NCBI GenBank assembly: GCA_964498065.1
Contig: CAZCFZ010000060.1
Location: 1-22,555, forward strand
Direction: 5' to 3'
Source: FEN-1297 sp964498065
Lineage (GTDB): Bacteria > Bacteroidota > Ignavibacteria > Ignavibacteriales > Ignavibacteriaceae
Length of the DNA stretch: 22,555 bases
Positions 8,075 through 15,701 of the stretch are shown piece by piece. The stretch's first letter is position 1. Every line of letters begins with the position of its first letter. Position numbers and translations under genes: made by a program. The notes beneath the pieces are model-generated. The model was not told the DNA's origin. It saw only the letters and a program-made list of their open reading frames with translations, and did not search any database.

Positions 8075-9220
8075 ATGTTAGTCTTTTTTTCAATATTTTT
8101 TATAATTTATTCCGCGCTTAATTATTATATCTTCATAAGAGGCTGGCAGGCGCTTGCGGTTTATCCGCACGCCAGAATATTCTACCTTATTATCTTTTTG
8201 GTATTTTCTCTTTCATATCTTGCTGCAAAGATTTTTACAAAATATTTTCCGTCGTTTTTATATGATATTATGCTCTGGATCGGAGCATTATGGTTTGCTT
8301 TGATGGTTTACTTTTTTATTGCCGTAGTTTTTTTAGATGTAATAAGATTATTTAACTGGCAGCTCAATTTCTTCCCTTCTATTATTAAAGAAAATTATTT
8401 ACAAGCTAAATTTATCACAGGAATAATCGTTACGGTTGCAGTTGTGATTGTAGTCTTTGCAGGCTATTTGAATACGAGAAATATAAAAATAAAAACCCTT
8501 GAGTTAAATATACCGAAAGGCAGCGGCAAGTTAACGGAATTGAACGCCGTAATGGTCTCGGACATTCACTTATCCCCGATAAATGACGGTAAGTTTCTAT
8601 CTAAAATTGTAGACAAGATAAACGAATTTAATCCCGATATAGTTTTAATTGCAGGCGATTTATTTGACGACAGCGCTGAAATTCTGAGGCAGAGACATAT
8701 CGGCGCATCGTTGGTTAATATTAAATCCAGGAACGGGATATACGCAATTACCGGCAACCACGAATATATAAACGGAATTGACAGTGCAGTCGCTTTCATT
8801 GAAAGTTACGGTATTAAAATGTTAAGAGATTCCTCGGCTCTCATCATGAATTCTTTCAATCTTGCAGGCAGAGAAGATAGAGCTAAAAAACAATTTACAG
8901 GCAAGCCAAGAAAATCTTTAGAAGAAATTTTGGAAAACGCCGACAAAAATTATCCGATTATCTTAATGGATCATACTCCTTTCGGTTTGGAAGATGCTGA
9001 GAAAAATAATGTTGCCCTCCAGCTTTCAGGACATACCCATCACGGACAAATGTTCCCTGCAAATTTAATTACAAAAATGATTTATGAAGTAAGCTGGGGT
9101 TATTTGAAAAAAGACAGAACTCAGTATTATGTTTCCTGCGGCGCCGGGACCTGGGGCCCTCCGGTAAGAACCGGAAGCGTTTCGGAAATAGTCCACCTAA
9201 AAATTAAATTTACTGATTGA
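8075..9220 (+). CDS. Membrane-anchored calcineurin-like metallophosphoesterase
   Basis: 381 residues. The first ~140 form about four transmembrane segments (near 1-18, 25-48, 62-92 and 112-133). After these comes a metallophosphatase domain with the full metal ligand set: D163 and H165 in SDIHLS, D195 in AGDLFDD, N228/H229 in GNHE, H300 in MDHTP, and H320/H322 in SGHTHHGQ. The C-terminal CGAGTWGPPVRTGS is typical of the YkuE/YaeI-like branch, some members of which act on lipid-linked phosphates such as UDP-2,3-diacylglucosamine. A membrane lipid or carrier substrate is therefore a reasonable inference, not shown. The active site is probably cytoplasmic-facing or periplasmic; topology cannot be settled by eye. 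The ATG has no clear ribosome site. Confidence 0.9.
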   Translation: MLVFFSIFFIIYSALNYYIFIRGWQALAVYPHARIFYLIIFLVFSLSYLAAKIFTKYFPSFLYDIMLWIGALWFALMVYFFIAVVFLDVIRLFNWQLNFFPSIIKENYLQAKFITGIIVTVAVVIVVFAGYLNTRNIKIKTLELNIPKGSGKLTELNAVMVSDIHLSPINDGKFLSKIVDKINEFNPDIVLIAGDLFDDSAEILRQRHIGASLVNIKSRNGIYAITGNHEYINGIDSAVAFIESYGIKMLRDSSALIMNSFNLAGREDRAKKQFTGKPRKSLEEILENADKNYPIILMDHTPFGLEDAEKNNVALQLSGHTHHGQMFPANLITKMIYEVSWGYLKKDRTQYYVSCGAGTWGPPVRTGSVSEIVHLKIKFTD

Positions 9221-9352
9221 AAAATATAATATGCATGCTTTGTAAGATTCTCCAAAGGCGGTGCTTGTGAAATTAAAGGAAACAATTCTCCAAACTTATG
9301 AAAAGTTAATTACTAATTGAGGTTACGCAAGACGGAAGAAAGCGAGTGTCAT

Positions 9353-9493
9353 GAGGTTGTCTCAAAACTGTCATTCCGGGCTTTGCCGCAGGCATTCCTT
9401 CGGAAGACCCGGAATCTAAACATTCGAATTTCTCTTAAAAAGAGATGCTGAAACAAGTTCGACATGACAAATTCCCTCTTTTGAGACAGCCTT
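9353..9493. repeat. Type B mini-element, copy 1 (with module insert in first hairpin)
   Basis: The ends GAGGTTGTCTCAAAA and TTTTGAGACAGCCTT are shared with the type A elements, but the interior is different and matches copy 2 (15553-15692). The interior holds two small hairpins. The first has arms 9373-9380 and 9408-9415 (ATTCCGGG/CCCGGAAT), and its 5-base loop, seen empty in copy 2, here carries 22 extra bases (9384-9405). The second (ATGCTGAA, 9445-9452) is empty here and partly decayed on its right arm. Confidence 0.85.
9384..9405 (-). repeat. 22-base palindromic module, copy 1 (reverse orientation)
   Basis: Extra 22 bases relative to the empty site in type B copy 2. Read on the minus strand, the sequence matches the module at 15632-15653 at 19 of 22 positions, including the core AAGGAATGCCT. 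It forms a short hairpin of its own. Confidence 0.75.
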
Positions 9494-9631
9494 ATCCATT
9501 ATACTAAAATAAGAAGAAAATAGATTTCCCCCCTGCCTGCCGATCGGGCTAGTTTAGTGGGAATGACAATATTGGACTTTAAAATTCATTTTTGCGTAAC
9601 TTCAGTTATTAAAAAGCATTTTTACTGTTCA

Positions 9632-10165
9632 TTATTCATCATTTAAACGAGTTGATTTAAATGTACCGGATATTGAAATCGTTGAATTACTAGCTATGTC
9701 TTCAACGCTTCCGCTGAAGGAACCTTCAACTGTTTCTCCCACAACTCCGTATTTTGTGATATTGGTATTCCCGCCTGTTTTGGGAACATAAAATTCATGA
9801 TTTCCATCCGAATTAAAATAAATCACTCCTACTCCGCTGATAGTTGTTGTATCATGGTAATCAATCCACGCATAATTATTAACTGACGATCCGGGAAAAA
9901 TGACTTCTACCAATACCGTATCGGAATTATTTAAACCATACATTATGCACATGGTATTACTATCGGAACTTATATAAGCACATTCATTATATACAAAATT
10001 AATTTTAGTATTATTGTGCCCGCTTCCGTTCAATGTAACAGAGCCAAAATCCTGGCTGTTAACCACAGGATTAACCGGATTACTATTTTTTTTCGAACAG
10101 CCTGTATAAGTTAGTAAAAGAAAAACTGCAGCGACCGGCAAGATTTTTAGTATTTTTTCTGCCAA
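9632..10165 (-). CDS. Small putative lipoprotein, TTG start
   Basis: 177 residues with a lipoprotein signal: hydrophobic 8-18 and a lipobox ending TYTGC, Cys23 being the predicted lipidated residue. A low-complexity linker follows (SKKNSNPVNPVVNS), then a Ser/Thr/Gly/Asn-rich beta-type region with no recognised domain. The start is a TTG: the sequence AAAGGGAGGT sits four bases before it, and no ATG occurs before the lipobox. Probably exported to the outer or inner membrane; function unknown. Monocistronic. Its upstream region (10166-10995) is unusually long. Confidence 0.8.
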   Translation of the reverse strand: MAEKILKILPVAAVFLLLTYTGCSKKNSNPVNPVVNSQDFGSVTLNGSGHNNTKINFVYNECAYISSDSNTMCIMYGLNNSDTVLVEVIFPGSSVNNYAWIDYHDTTTISGVGVIYFNSDGNHEFYVPKTGGNTNITKYGVVGETVEGSFSGSVEDIASNSTISISGTFKSTRLNDE

Positions 10166-10169
10166 TTGG

Positions 10170-10179
10170 ACCTCCCTTT
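10170..10179 (-). promoter_or_regulatory. Shine-Dalgarno that fixes the TTG start
   Basis: On the minus strand this reads AAAGGGAGGT, four bases before TTG 10165. A near-consensus ribosome site at this spacing, with the signal peptide starting immediately after, is good evidence for the non-ATG start. Confidence 0.8.
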
Positions 10180-10858
10180 AGAAATTATATTTTTACTTCA
10201 AAAAGATAATTTTCTTTTATTTTACAAACTAAAATTTAAGTTTTAAAATATTACAGAAAATGATTCAATAAAATTAAGATACGAGTTCTATTCCCTGTTA
10301 ATTTTTTTTTCTTTTCGGTAAGTTAAATAATAAAGTTATAAAGATAAACATGTATATATTATTTTAAGTTAAATTTTTAATCAGAAGCCATTACTATCCA
10401 AAATAAATGTAAAGCAGAAAATCAGTTTGACAAATAAACTGTATTATACTTATAAAAGTCTAAGTTCAAAACAATCACTTTATTTTAAATTCAGAAAAAT
10501 GCTGTCCTAATCATTTTTTATCTTTAATGTTTTAGAATAAGTTTATAAGGTTATTTTTGGATGTTGATAATTAGTACTAAGGTTGATAAACTTTCAGTAG
10601 GTTGAAATAAGGTTTGCCTTTGCCTTTTAGTCATTTAGTATTATTATAGAATCTAATTACATCTTAAAGCTTATTTCCTATCCAACCTTAGTAACATAAA
10701 ACTCTCCTGAAATAAATTAACCTTATTGCCTTATCCATTTTAGAAACCACAAATATTTATCTTAATCCTTTGAAAGTATTTTGGACGGATATGTCAAAAC
10801 CGGTAGAATTATTCGGAAGTGTACTAATTTGTTTAAATCTTGAAAATTAATTTTTATC

Positions 10859-10880
10859 ATCCCGAGCGAAGTCGAGGGAT
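10859..10880. repeat. Hairpin with GAGCGAAGTCGA loop
   Basis: Stem ATCCC/GGGAT around the 12-base loop GAGCGAAGTCGA (10864-10875). The identical loop recurs at 17026-17037 with a different but still paired stem. From general knowledge, this loop is part of a dispersed repeat seen in many bacterial genomes. Confidence 0.7.
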
Positions 10881-10890
10881 TTAATTAAAT

Positions 10891-10934
10891 TAAAGGATGT
10901 TATGGCTAGACTCTGTTCGCCATAACATCCTTTA
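10891..10934 (-). terminator. 16-bp hairpin, probable terminator of the NarL-type regulator gene
   Basis: Arms 10891-10906 (TAAAGGATGTTATGGC) and 10919-10934 pair perfectly around a 12-base loop. It lies 61 bases past the stop of the minus-strand regulator gene. On that strand a moderately T-rich stretch follows. It could also be a repeat hairpin. Confidence 0.55.
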
Positions 10935-10995
10935 GCAAAAGGAATAATACAAACTAGGACATACCAATTATTTTATATTAATCTAAGTGAGATGT

Positions 10996-11676
10996 TTAAT
11001 CTACAAAAAATTTATTTTTCAAAGCTTTAGCCACAGCTTCCGTTTTGGAATGAACATGCAGTTTTTCATAGATTCTTTTTATATGTGAGTGTACCGTGAA
11101 AGAACTGATAAAGAGTTTATCCCCGATCTTTTTAAAGCTTAGCCCGTCAACTAATAATTGTAATATTTCCGTCTCGCGCGGCGTCAATTTAAACTCTCTT
11201 AACCTGGTAGTATTGTCCGTCTCTCTTACAAAATTCAGCACCCGTCTTGCTATAGCCGCACTCATAGGAGCGCCTGTTTTAATTTCCCTGATCGCATTTA
11301 ATAATTCTTCCGAACTTACATTTTTTAAAATATAACCTGAAGCTCCGGCATAAATAGACTGAAAAATCTTTTCATCATTATCATAAACCGTCAACATTAA
11401 TATCTCAATCGAAGGATATTGCTCTTTAACTTTTTTAATTCCTTCGATCCCCGACATGCCAGGCAAACCGATATCCATTAGAAGGACATCTACTAAAATA
11501 TCATCCAGGTTTTCCAATAGATCCTCGCATGATCCGTAATTACCCACGCATTCCATTCCTTCGGTATCATTTATTAATTGACGGTAAGTTTCTCTGATCT
11601 TTTGATCATCCTCGACTATTGCAACTCTTATTTGACACTCTAATTGAGAATCATCAATTTTAGTTTTCATTTCCAT
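10996..11676 (-). CDS. NarL/FixJ (LuxR-type) response regulator
   Basis: 226 residues. The N-terminal receiver has the acidic pair D23/D24 (AIVEDD), phospho-acceptor D68 (LLMDIGLPGMSG), Thr96 (MLTVYD) and Lys118 (YILKNVS). A linker around 140-160 leads to a C-terminal LuxR helix-turn-helix (LTPRETEILQLLVDGLSFKK through VHSHIKRIYEKL). It is therefore a DNA-binding transcription regulator. Kinases with a HisKA_3 domain normally pair with this regulator class, and the propeller kinase at 12277-15375 on the same strand is the natural partner. The two are separated by ~600 bases holding a pseudogene and a terminator, so this gene probably has its own promoter in 11677-11753. A second in-frame ATG lies two codons downstream; neither has a strong ribosome site. 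Confidence 0.93.
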   Translation of the reverse strand: MEMKTKIDDSQLECQIRVAIVEDDQKIRETYRQLINDTEGMECVGNYGSCEDLLENLDDILVDVLLMDIGLPGMSGIEGIKKVKEQYPSIEILMLTVYDNDEKIFQSIYAGASGYILKNVSSEELLNAIREIKTGAPMSAAIARRVLNFVRETDNTTRLREFKLTPRETEILQLLVDGLSFKKIGDKLFISSFTVHSHIKRIYEKLHVHSKTEAVAKALKNKFFVD

Positions 11677-11753
11677 AAAAATCTACTCTAATTAAATATT
11701 CGAAGTAAAGAAAAGATTCGCTGATTTCCAAAACAATTCCATTTTAAAAAATC

Positions 11754-11789
11754 TAAATAGACTCTTTAAATATTTAAAGAGTCTATTTA
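11754..11789 (-). terminator. 36-base perfect palindrome, intrinsic terminator
   Basis: Arms of 18 bases meet without a spacer (right half ATTTAAAGAGTCTATTTA). On the minus strand it is followed within a few bases by a run of six T. It lies 18 bases past the stop of the decayed membrane-protein gene, so it is best read as the terminator of that former unit. It separates the regulator gene from the sensor kinase gene. Confidence 0.75.
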
Positions 11790-11806
11790 TTAGGCGAGAG
11801 GAAGTA

Positions 11807-12235
11807 TTATAATTTATATTCAATACCGATTTTTATATAACCATCTCCATAACCTCGCTGCAATTTTATGGTTAAAATAATAGCGCGATCCTCCTTGAAC
11901 GCTAAAAACTATATAATCTGTACCAAAAGAATAATTACAGTAAAATTTGTTTGATAATAAAATGCAGGTAATAACACAACTGTCCGGTTTCTCCGCAACC
12001 CACCCGAAATGATATTCCCCAATTCCCTACAATTAAATAGGTAAAGATTCAACTATAATCTTCCCCAGCCCGGTTAACCTAATTACATAATAAAAAGGTA
12101 TATTCAACAATACCGCCGATAGATTTCTTTTTAATTAATGAAGAAACTGTCAAGTCAATATTGGATTTATAAACGGATAAAAAAAATTTATTAACCCAAA
12201 TTTTTAAGATTAAATGAATACCTGCATTTAATCAT
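11807..12235 (-). pseudogene. Decayed outer-membrane beta-barrel protein gene (C-terminal part)
   Basis: No long frame is open, but minus-strand translation gives coherent barrel-like pieces in successive frames. Around 12230-12090 the frame contains NIDLTVSS and KKKSIGGIVEYTF. Around 12030-11860 a second frame contains GIGEYHFGWVAEKPD and GTDYIVFSVQGGSRYYFNHK. The end, 11862-11807, is in a third frame and reads GYGDGYIKIGIEYKL then stop. Alternating polar/hydrophobic residues and a terminal aromatic-rich strand (KIGIEYKL) are typical of outer-membrane barrels. At least two frameshifts and stop codons separate the pieces. A terminator palindrome follows. The family is not identified, and the 5' end is lost or unrecognisable. 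Confidence 0.6.
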
Positions 12236-12276
12236 GTGAAAAATCAATTTAAATTAGTATTTATAAAATCCCCTAT

Positions 12277-15200
12277 TTAGGGTAATTTAAGGTCGACTTG
12301 TAGAATAGTCCCTGTATTTGGAGTTGATGAGCAAAAAGATGAACCGTTAAAAGCCAGTGCCCTTTCTTTAATATTTTGAAGTCCGTTCCCGCTGCTGCTG
12401 CTGTTTACATCAAAACCTTTTCCGTTATCCTGAATTGAAAGCACAAGCTTATTCCTTTCCCTGAATAATTTTATTTCTACTTTTGTTGCATTTGCATGTT
12501 TTATAATATTTGAAATTCCCTCTTTATATATCATAAATAAATTTCTTCTAAAATCCATCGGCAGTGAAAGCGACGAAAGTCCTTGATCTATAACTATATC
12601 ATAATCTATTTCATTTAACTCCATAACTTTGGATGTGTAATCTTTCATACGAATTGTAATATTATCAAAGGAATCATTTTGAGGATTTACGGTCCATACG
12701 ATATCACTCATCGATCCGATTAAATTGCGTGAATCATTTCCAATTTCATTCAATAACGACTCGATTTTATTTAAACCGTCGGAGTCTTCTTTTTTAGAAC
12801 GAAATTTTTCAAGTATCCGCAATGCTGTTCCGCTGAAAAGGGATATTCTTGTTAAGCTCGCACCGATATCGTCGTGAAGATCAATTGCTATGCTGCTTCT
12901 TATTCTTTCAAATTTAAGAAGCTGTTCCAAACGGTATTTGTGTACTGAAAATATAATAAATAGAAGTATTAAAGTTACTAACACTATAAAAGGCCAGGTT
13001 CTCCAAAACGGCGGGGTAATAATAATTCCTAATGACGTAACATTATTACTCCAGATATTATTTCCATTTGTTGCTTTAACTTTAAAGACATAATTTCCCG
13101 GCCCGAGGTTTGTATAAAATACATTTCTTTTGTGATTCAGATAAATCCAATCTTTATCATATCCAGCAAGCATGTAGGCATACCTGTTTTTGCCGGGGCT
13201 TAAAAAGTCCAACGCTGAAAACCCAATCGTTAAATCGTGCTGCAAATAATTTAAATTAATTTCTTTCACTTCGGATATTTGATGAGCAAGATTAATATCT
13301 CTATTATATATTTTAAATAAGGTTATTACAACGGTAGGCTTACTGGAATCAACTTTTATTTTTTCCGGATTGAAAAGGGTAAAACCGTTTATACTTCCGA
13401 AAATCATATTACCGTTTTTACATTTAAAATATCCATGACTGAATTGATCATTTCCCAGGCCGTCTTTCAAATCATAATTCATAATATTGAAGCTGGAGAG
13501 ATCCATTCTCGACAAACCGTTATCCGTACTTATCCATAAATAGTTATTAGAATCTTCCAGTATTCCGTACACTACATTATTAGAGAGCTTATTTTCTTCC
13601 GTAAAATGCTTAAAAATTTTATTATCCGGATTAAACAAATTAAGCCCGCCTCCCCATGTTCCAATCCACAAGTTTTTATTTTTATCCTCTAAAATAGCAG
13701 TAACATGGTTATTGCTTAAAGAGTTCTTATCGCTGGGCTTATAAATATATCTGGAAAATATATTTTTTTCATAATCATAAAAATTCAATCCGCCGCCGTT
13801 TGTGCCAATCCATAATCCGGCTTTGCTGTCCTCAAAAATCGAGGTAATTATATTATCGCTGATGCTGTTGGTATCGCCTATTATATTGACGTAATTAGTT
13901 AATTCTTTATTCGCTTTATTATATTTATAAATTCCTCCTCCCCAAGTTCCTATCCAAAGAAAACCACGAGAGTCTTCATAAATTGCCGAGATATTATTAT
14001 GCTTTAACTTCATCCGGAAAGAGGGAGTAATAAACTTCTCTTTTTTTCTGTCAAAAATCTTTAAGCCCGAGTATGTACCGACCCACAAGGTATTGTCCCG
14101 GTCTTCATAAATTTGCCAGACTATATTACTCGGTATGCTAAAACTGTTAATCGAAGAATGTTTAAAACTTTTAAATTTGTTTTTGTTAATATCAAACCGG
14201 CTTAGACCACCTTCCCACGTCCCGATCCAGATCATTCCTTCATGATCTTCTAATACGGCATTTACTTCCTTTCCGCTCAAAGAATTGGGATCGCCGGATT
14301 TTTCTTCATAATGGACAAAGTATTTTGAATATGGAGATAATTTATTGATGCCTTTTCCGGTTCCAAACCACAAAACTCCGCTCCGGTCCTCATAAATAGC
14401 CGAAATCCAATTATCACTGATACTTTCCTTATTAGATATATCATTAACATATTTTTCATAGCTGTTGTCGTTAATGTTTAATCTGAACAATCCATGGTGA
14501 TGTGTTCCGATCCAAAATTGTCCGTTTGAATCTTTAAACAATGATTGAATTGAAAGATGATCACTTTTATCATAACCATTTAATGAAAGTATAGTAAAAT
14601 TATTATTGATACGGTTAAATTTTATTAAGCCGAGACTTGTACCGAGTAAAAGATAATCGCCGTCGCCGCAAATAGTTTTAACATAATTGTATCCGAATTT
14701 TCCTGATCCCGGATTATTAAAATTATAATTGCGGAAGGTATTGTTTGTCTTGTCGAATTTACTTAATCCTCCGCCCCAGGTACCAAGCCAGAGTATTCCG
14801 TCTTTATCTTTATAAATTGCATTAACTGCATCGTTACCTAAACTATTTGTATCATTTCTAATATTTTGATAATGAATAAACGAATTATTGATTTTATCGA
14901 ATTTATCCAAACCGCCGGAAGTGCCTATCCATATTGTATTTGGATTTTCCGCATAAACAGCCCATACCCTATTATCGGCTAATGAATTTTTATTTGCAGG
15001 GTCGTTCCGAAAATTAGTAAATGTCCCTTTATCAATATTAAATTCAAAAATGCCTCCGCTGTATGTTCCCAGCCATAAATTTCCGTTTTCATCTTCGGAT
15101 ATTGCCTGTATCCAATTATCCGATAATGATGTTGAATCGAACGGAACGTATTTATAAACCGTAAAATTATACCCGTCGTATTTATTCAAACCATCTTGAG

Positions 15201-15375
15201 TGCCGAACCACATAAAGCCTTTTTGATCTTGATAAATACAGGTAACAACACTTTGCGACAAGCCGTCTTTTATGGAAAGATGATCAAATTTATATTCATA
15301 TAATTGAGGAAATAGTTTATCCGGGAATAGAAATATTAATACTCCAAGCAATGCAGCGGTAAAGCATATCTTCAT
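12277..15375 (-). CDS. Sensor histidine kinase with double seven-bladed Reg_prop propeller, Y_Y_Y and HisKA_3
   Basis: 1032 residues. Signal peptide about 1-24. Then 14 two-component propeller motifs of the form 'I.ED..G.LWIGT..GG...' (for example LWLGTWGGG, FWIGTHHHG, LWISTDNGL, the last being the degenerate MIFGSINGF), enough for two seven-bladed propellers (about 25-690). A Y_Y_Y domain follows (FSALDFLSPGKNRYAYMLAG, DKDWIYL, GNYVFKVKATN), one membrane segment at about 794-811, HisKA_3 with phospho-accepting His834 in DLHDDIGAS, and an HATPase domain (EGISNIIKHA, DNGKGFD, GNGLQNIKERA). This is the periplasmic-propeller sensor class widespread in Bacteroidota, where the better-studied relatives detect glycans. 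The ligand here cannot be inferred and no polysaccharide-utilisation genes are nearby. It has no receiver domain; the NarL-type regulator at 10996-11676 is the likely partner. Confidence 0.95.
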   Translation of the reverse strand: MKICFTAALLGVLIFLFPDKLFPQLYEYKFDHLSIKDGLSQSVVTCIYQDQKGFMWFGTQDGLNKYDGYNFTVYKYVPFDSTSLSDNWIQAISEDENGNLWLGTYSGGIFEFNIDKGTFTNFRNDPANKNSLADNRVWAVYAENPNTIWIGTSGGLDKFDKINNSFIHYQNIRNDTNSLGNDAVNAIYKDKDGILWLGTWGGGLSKFDKTNNTFRNYNFNNPGSGKFGYNYVKTICGDGDYLLLGTSLGLIKFNRINNNFTILSLNGYDKSDHLSIQSLFKDSNGQFWIGTHHHGLFRLNINDNSYEKYVNDISNKESISDNWISAIYEDRSGVLWFGTGKGINKLSPYSKYFVHYEEKSGDPNSLSGKEVNAVLEDHEGMIWIGTWEGGLSRFDINKNKFKSFKHSSINSFSIPSNIVWQIYEDRDNTLWVGTYSGLKIFDRKKEKFITPSFRMKLKHNNISAIYEDSRGFLWIGTWGGGIYKYNKANKELTNYVNIIGDTNSISDNIITSIFEDSKAGLWIGTNGGGLNFYDYEKNIFSRYIYKPSDKNSLSNNHVTAILEDKNKNLWIGTWGGGLNLFNPDNKIFKHFTEENKLSNNVVYGILEDSNNYLWISTDNGLSRMDLSSFNIMNYDLKDGLGNDQFSHGYFKCKNGNMIFGSINGFTLFNPEKIKVDSSKPTVVITLFKIYNRDINLAHQISEVKEINLNYLQHDLTIGFSALDFLSPGKNRYAYMLAGYDKDWIYLNHKRNVFYTNLGPGNYVFKVKATNGNNIWSNNVTSLGIIITPPFWRTWPFIVLVTLILLFIIFSVHKYRLEQLLKFERIRSSIAIDLHDDIGASLTRISLFSGTALRILEKFRSKKEDSDGLNKIESLLNEIGNDSRNLIGSMSDIVWTVNPQNDSFDNITIRMKDYTSKVMELNEIDYDIVIDQGLSSLSLPMDFRRNLFMIYKEGISNIIKHANATKVEIKLFRERNKLVLSIQDNGKGFDVNSSSSGNGLQNIKERALAFNGSSFCSSTPNTGTILQVDLKLP

Positions 15376-15552
15376 ATATTTACTATAAAATTTATGTATT
15401 AAAATTTTAATAAAAAGATTTACACTTAAATAATTGATACCCTGTTTAATTCCTCTTTTGTATTAATTAAACTATCGGAAAAATTAAATAAAGTCAATAA
15501 TCAACTTTATAATAATTACATCAAAATAAGAATAAATTAAGAAGGAAAGAAA

Positions 15553-15692
15553 GAGGCTGTCTTAAAACTGTCATTCCGGGCTTGACCCGGAATCTATATT
15601 TTCGAATTTTACTTAAAAGAGATGCTGAATCTTCCAAAGGAATGCCTTTGGCAAAGTTCAGCATGACAAATTCCCTCTTTCGTGACAGCCTC
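15553..15692. repeat. Type B mini-element, copy 2 (with module insert in second hairpin)
   Basis: Ends GAGGCTGTC and GACAGCCTC. It has the same interior plan as 9353-9493. The first hairpin is empty and perfect: ATTCCGGG (15573-15580), loop CTTGA, then CCCGGAAT (15586-15593). The second hairpin (ATGCTGAA 15622-15629 with TTCAGCAT 15657-15664) carries 22 extra bases in its loop. The element starts 9 bases downstream of the stop of the minus-strand gene at 15702, so it may serve as its transcript end. Confidence 0.85.
15632..15653 (+). repeat. 22-base palindromic module, copy 2
   Basis: Exactly 22 bases present here but absent from the matching site in type B copy 1. It forms a perfect stem CCAAAGG-AATG-CCTTTGG. 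It is the reverse-orientation relative of 9384-9405 and differs from 22370-22391 at two positions. Confidence 0.8.
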
Positions 15693-15701
15693 ATTAAATA
15701 A

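Larger units (their letters stand above)
9221..9631. other. Intergenic region with nested repeats
   Basis: Lies between convergent genes. Outer imperfect inverted ends, GAGGTTACGCAA (9319-9330) and TTGCGTAACTTC (9592-9603), enclose a type B mini-element (9353-9493), which itself carries a 22-base module (9384-9405). This is repeat within repeat within repeat. Between 9530 and 9570 there is another GC-rich palindromic scrap (CCTGCCTGCCGATCGGGC). No gene is seen. Confidence 0.7.
10166..10995. other. 830-base intergenic region with TAAGGTT motif cluster
   Basis: AT-rich, with no gene found in any frame. Within 10546-10725 the heptamer TAAGGTT occurs five times: 10546, 10578 and 10608 on the plus strand, and 10684 and 10719 on the minus strand. 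Two of these lie inside an 11-bp inverted repeat (10575-10585 with 10683-10693). Further right are a short ATCCC/GGGAT hairpin (10859-10880) and a long hairpin (10891-10934). Confidence 0.6.

Noticed and set aside
9251..9275. A further copy of the 22-base module (TTCTCCAAAGG...)
   Set aside because: Only the short CCAAAGG core matches, and no flanking stem is present.
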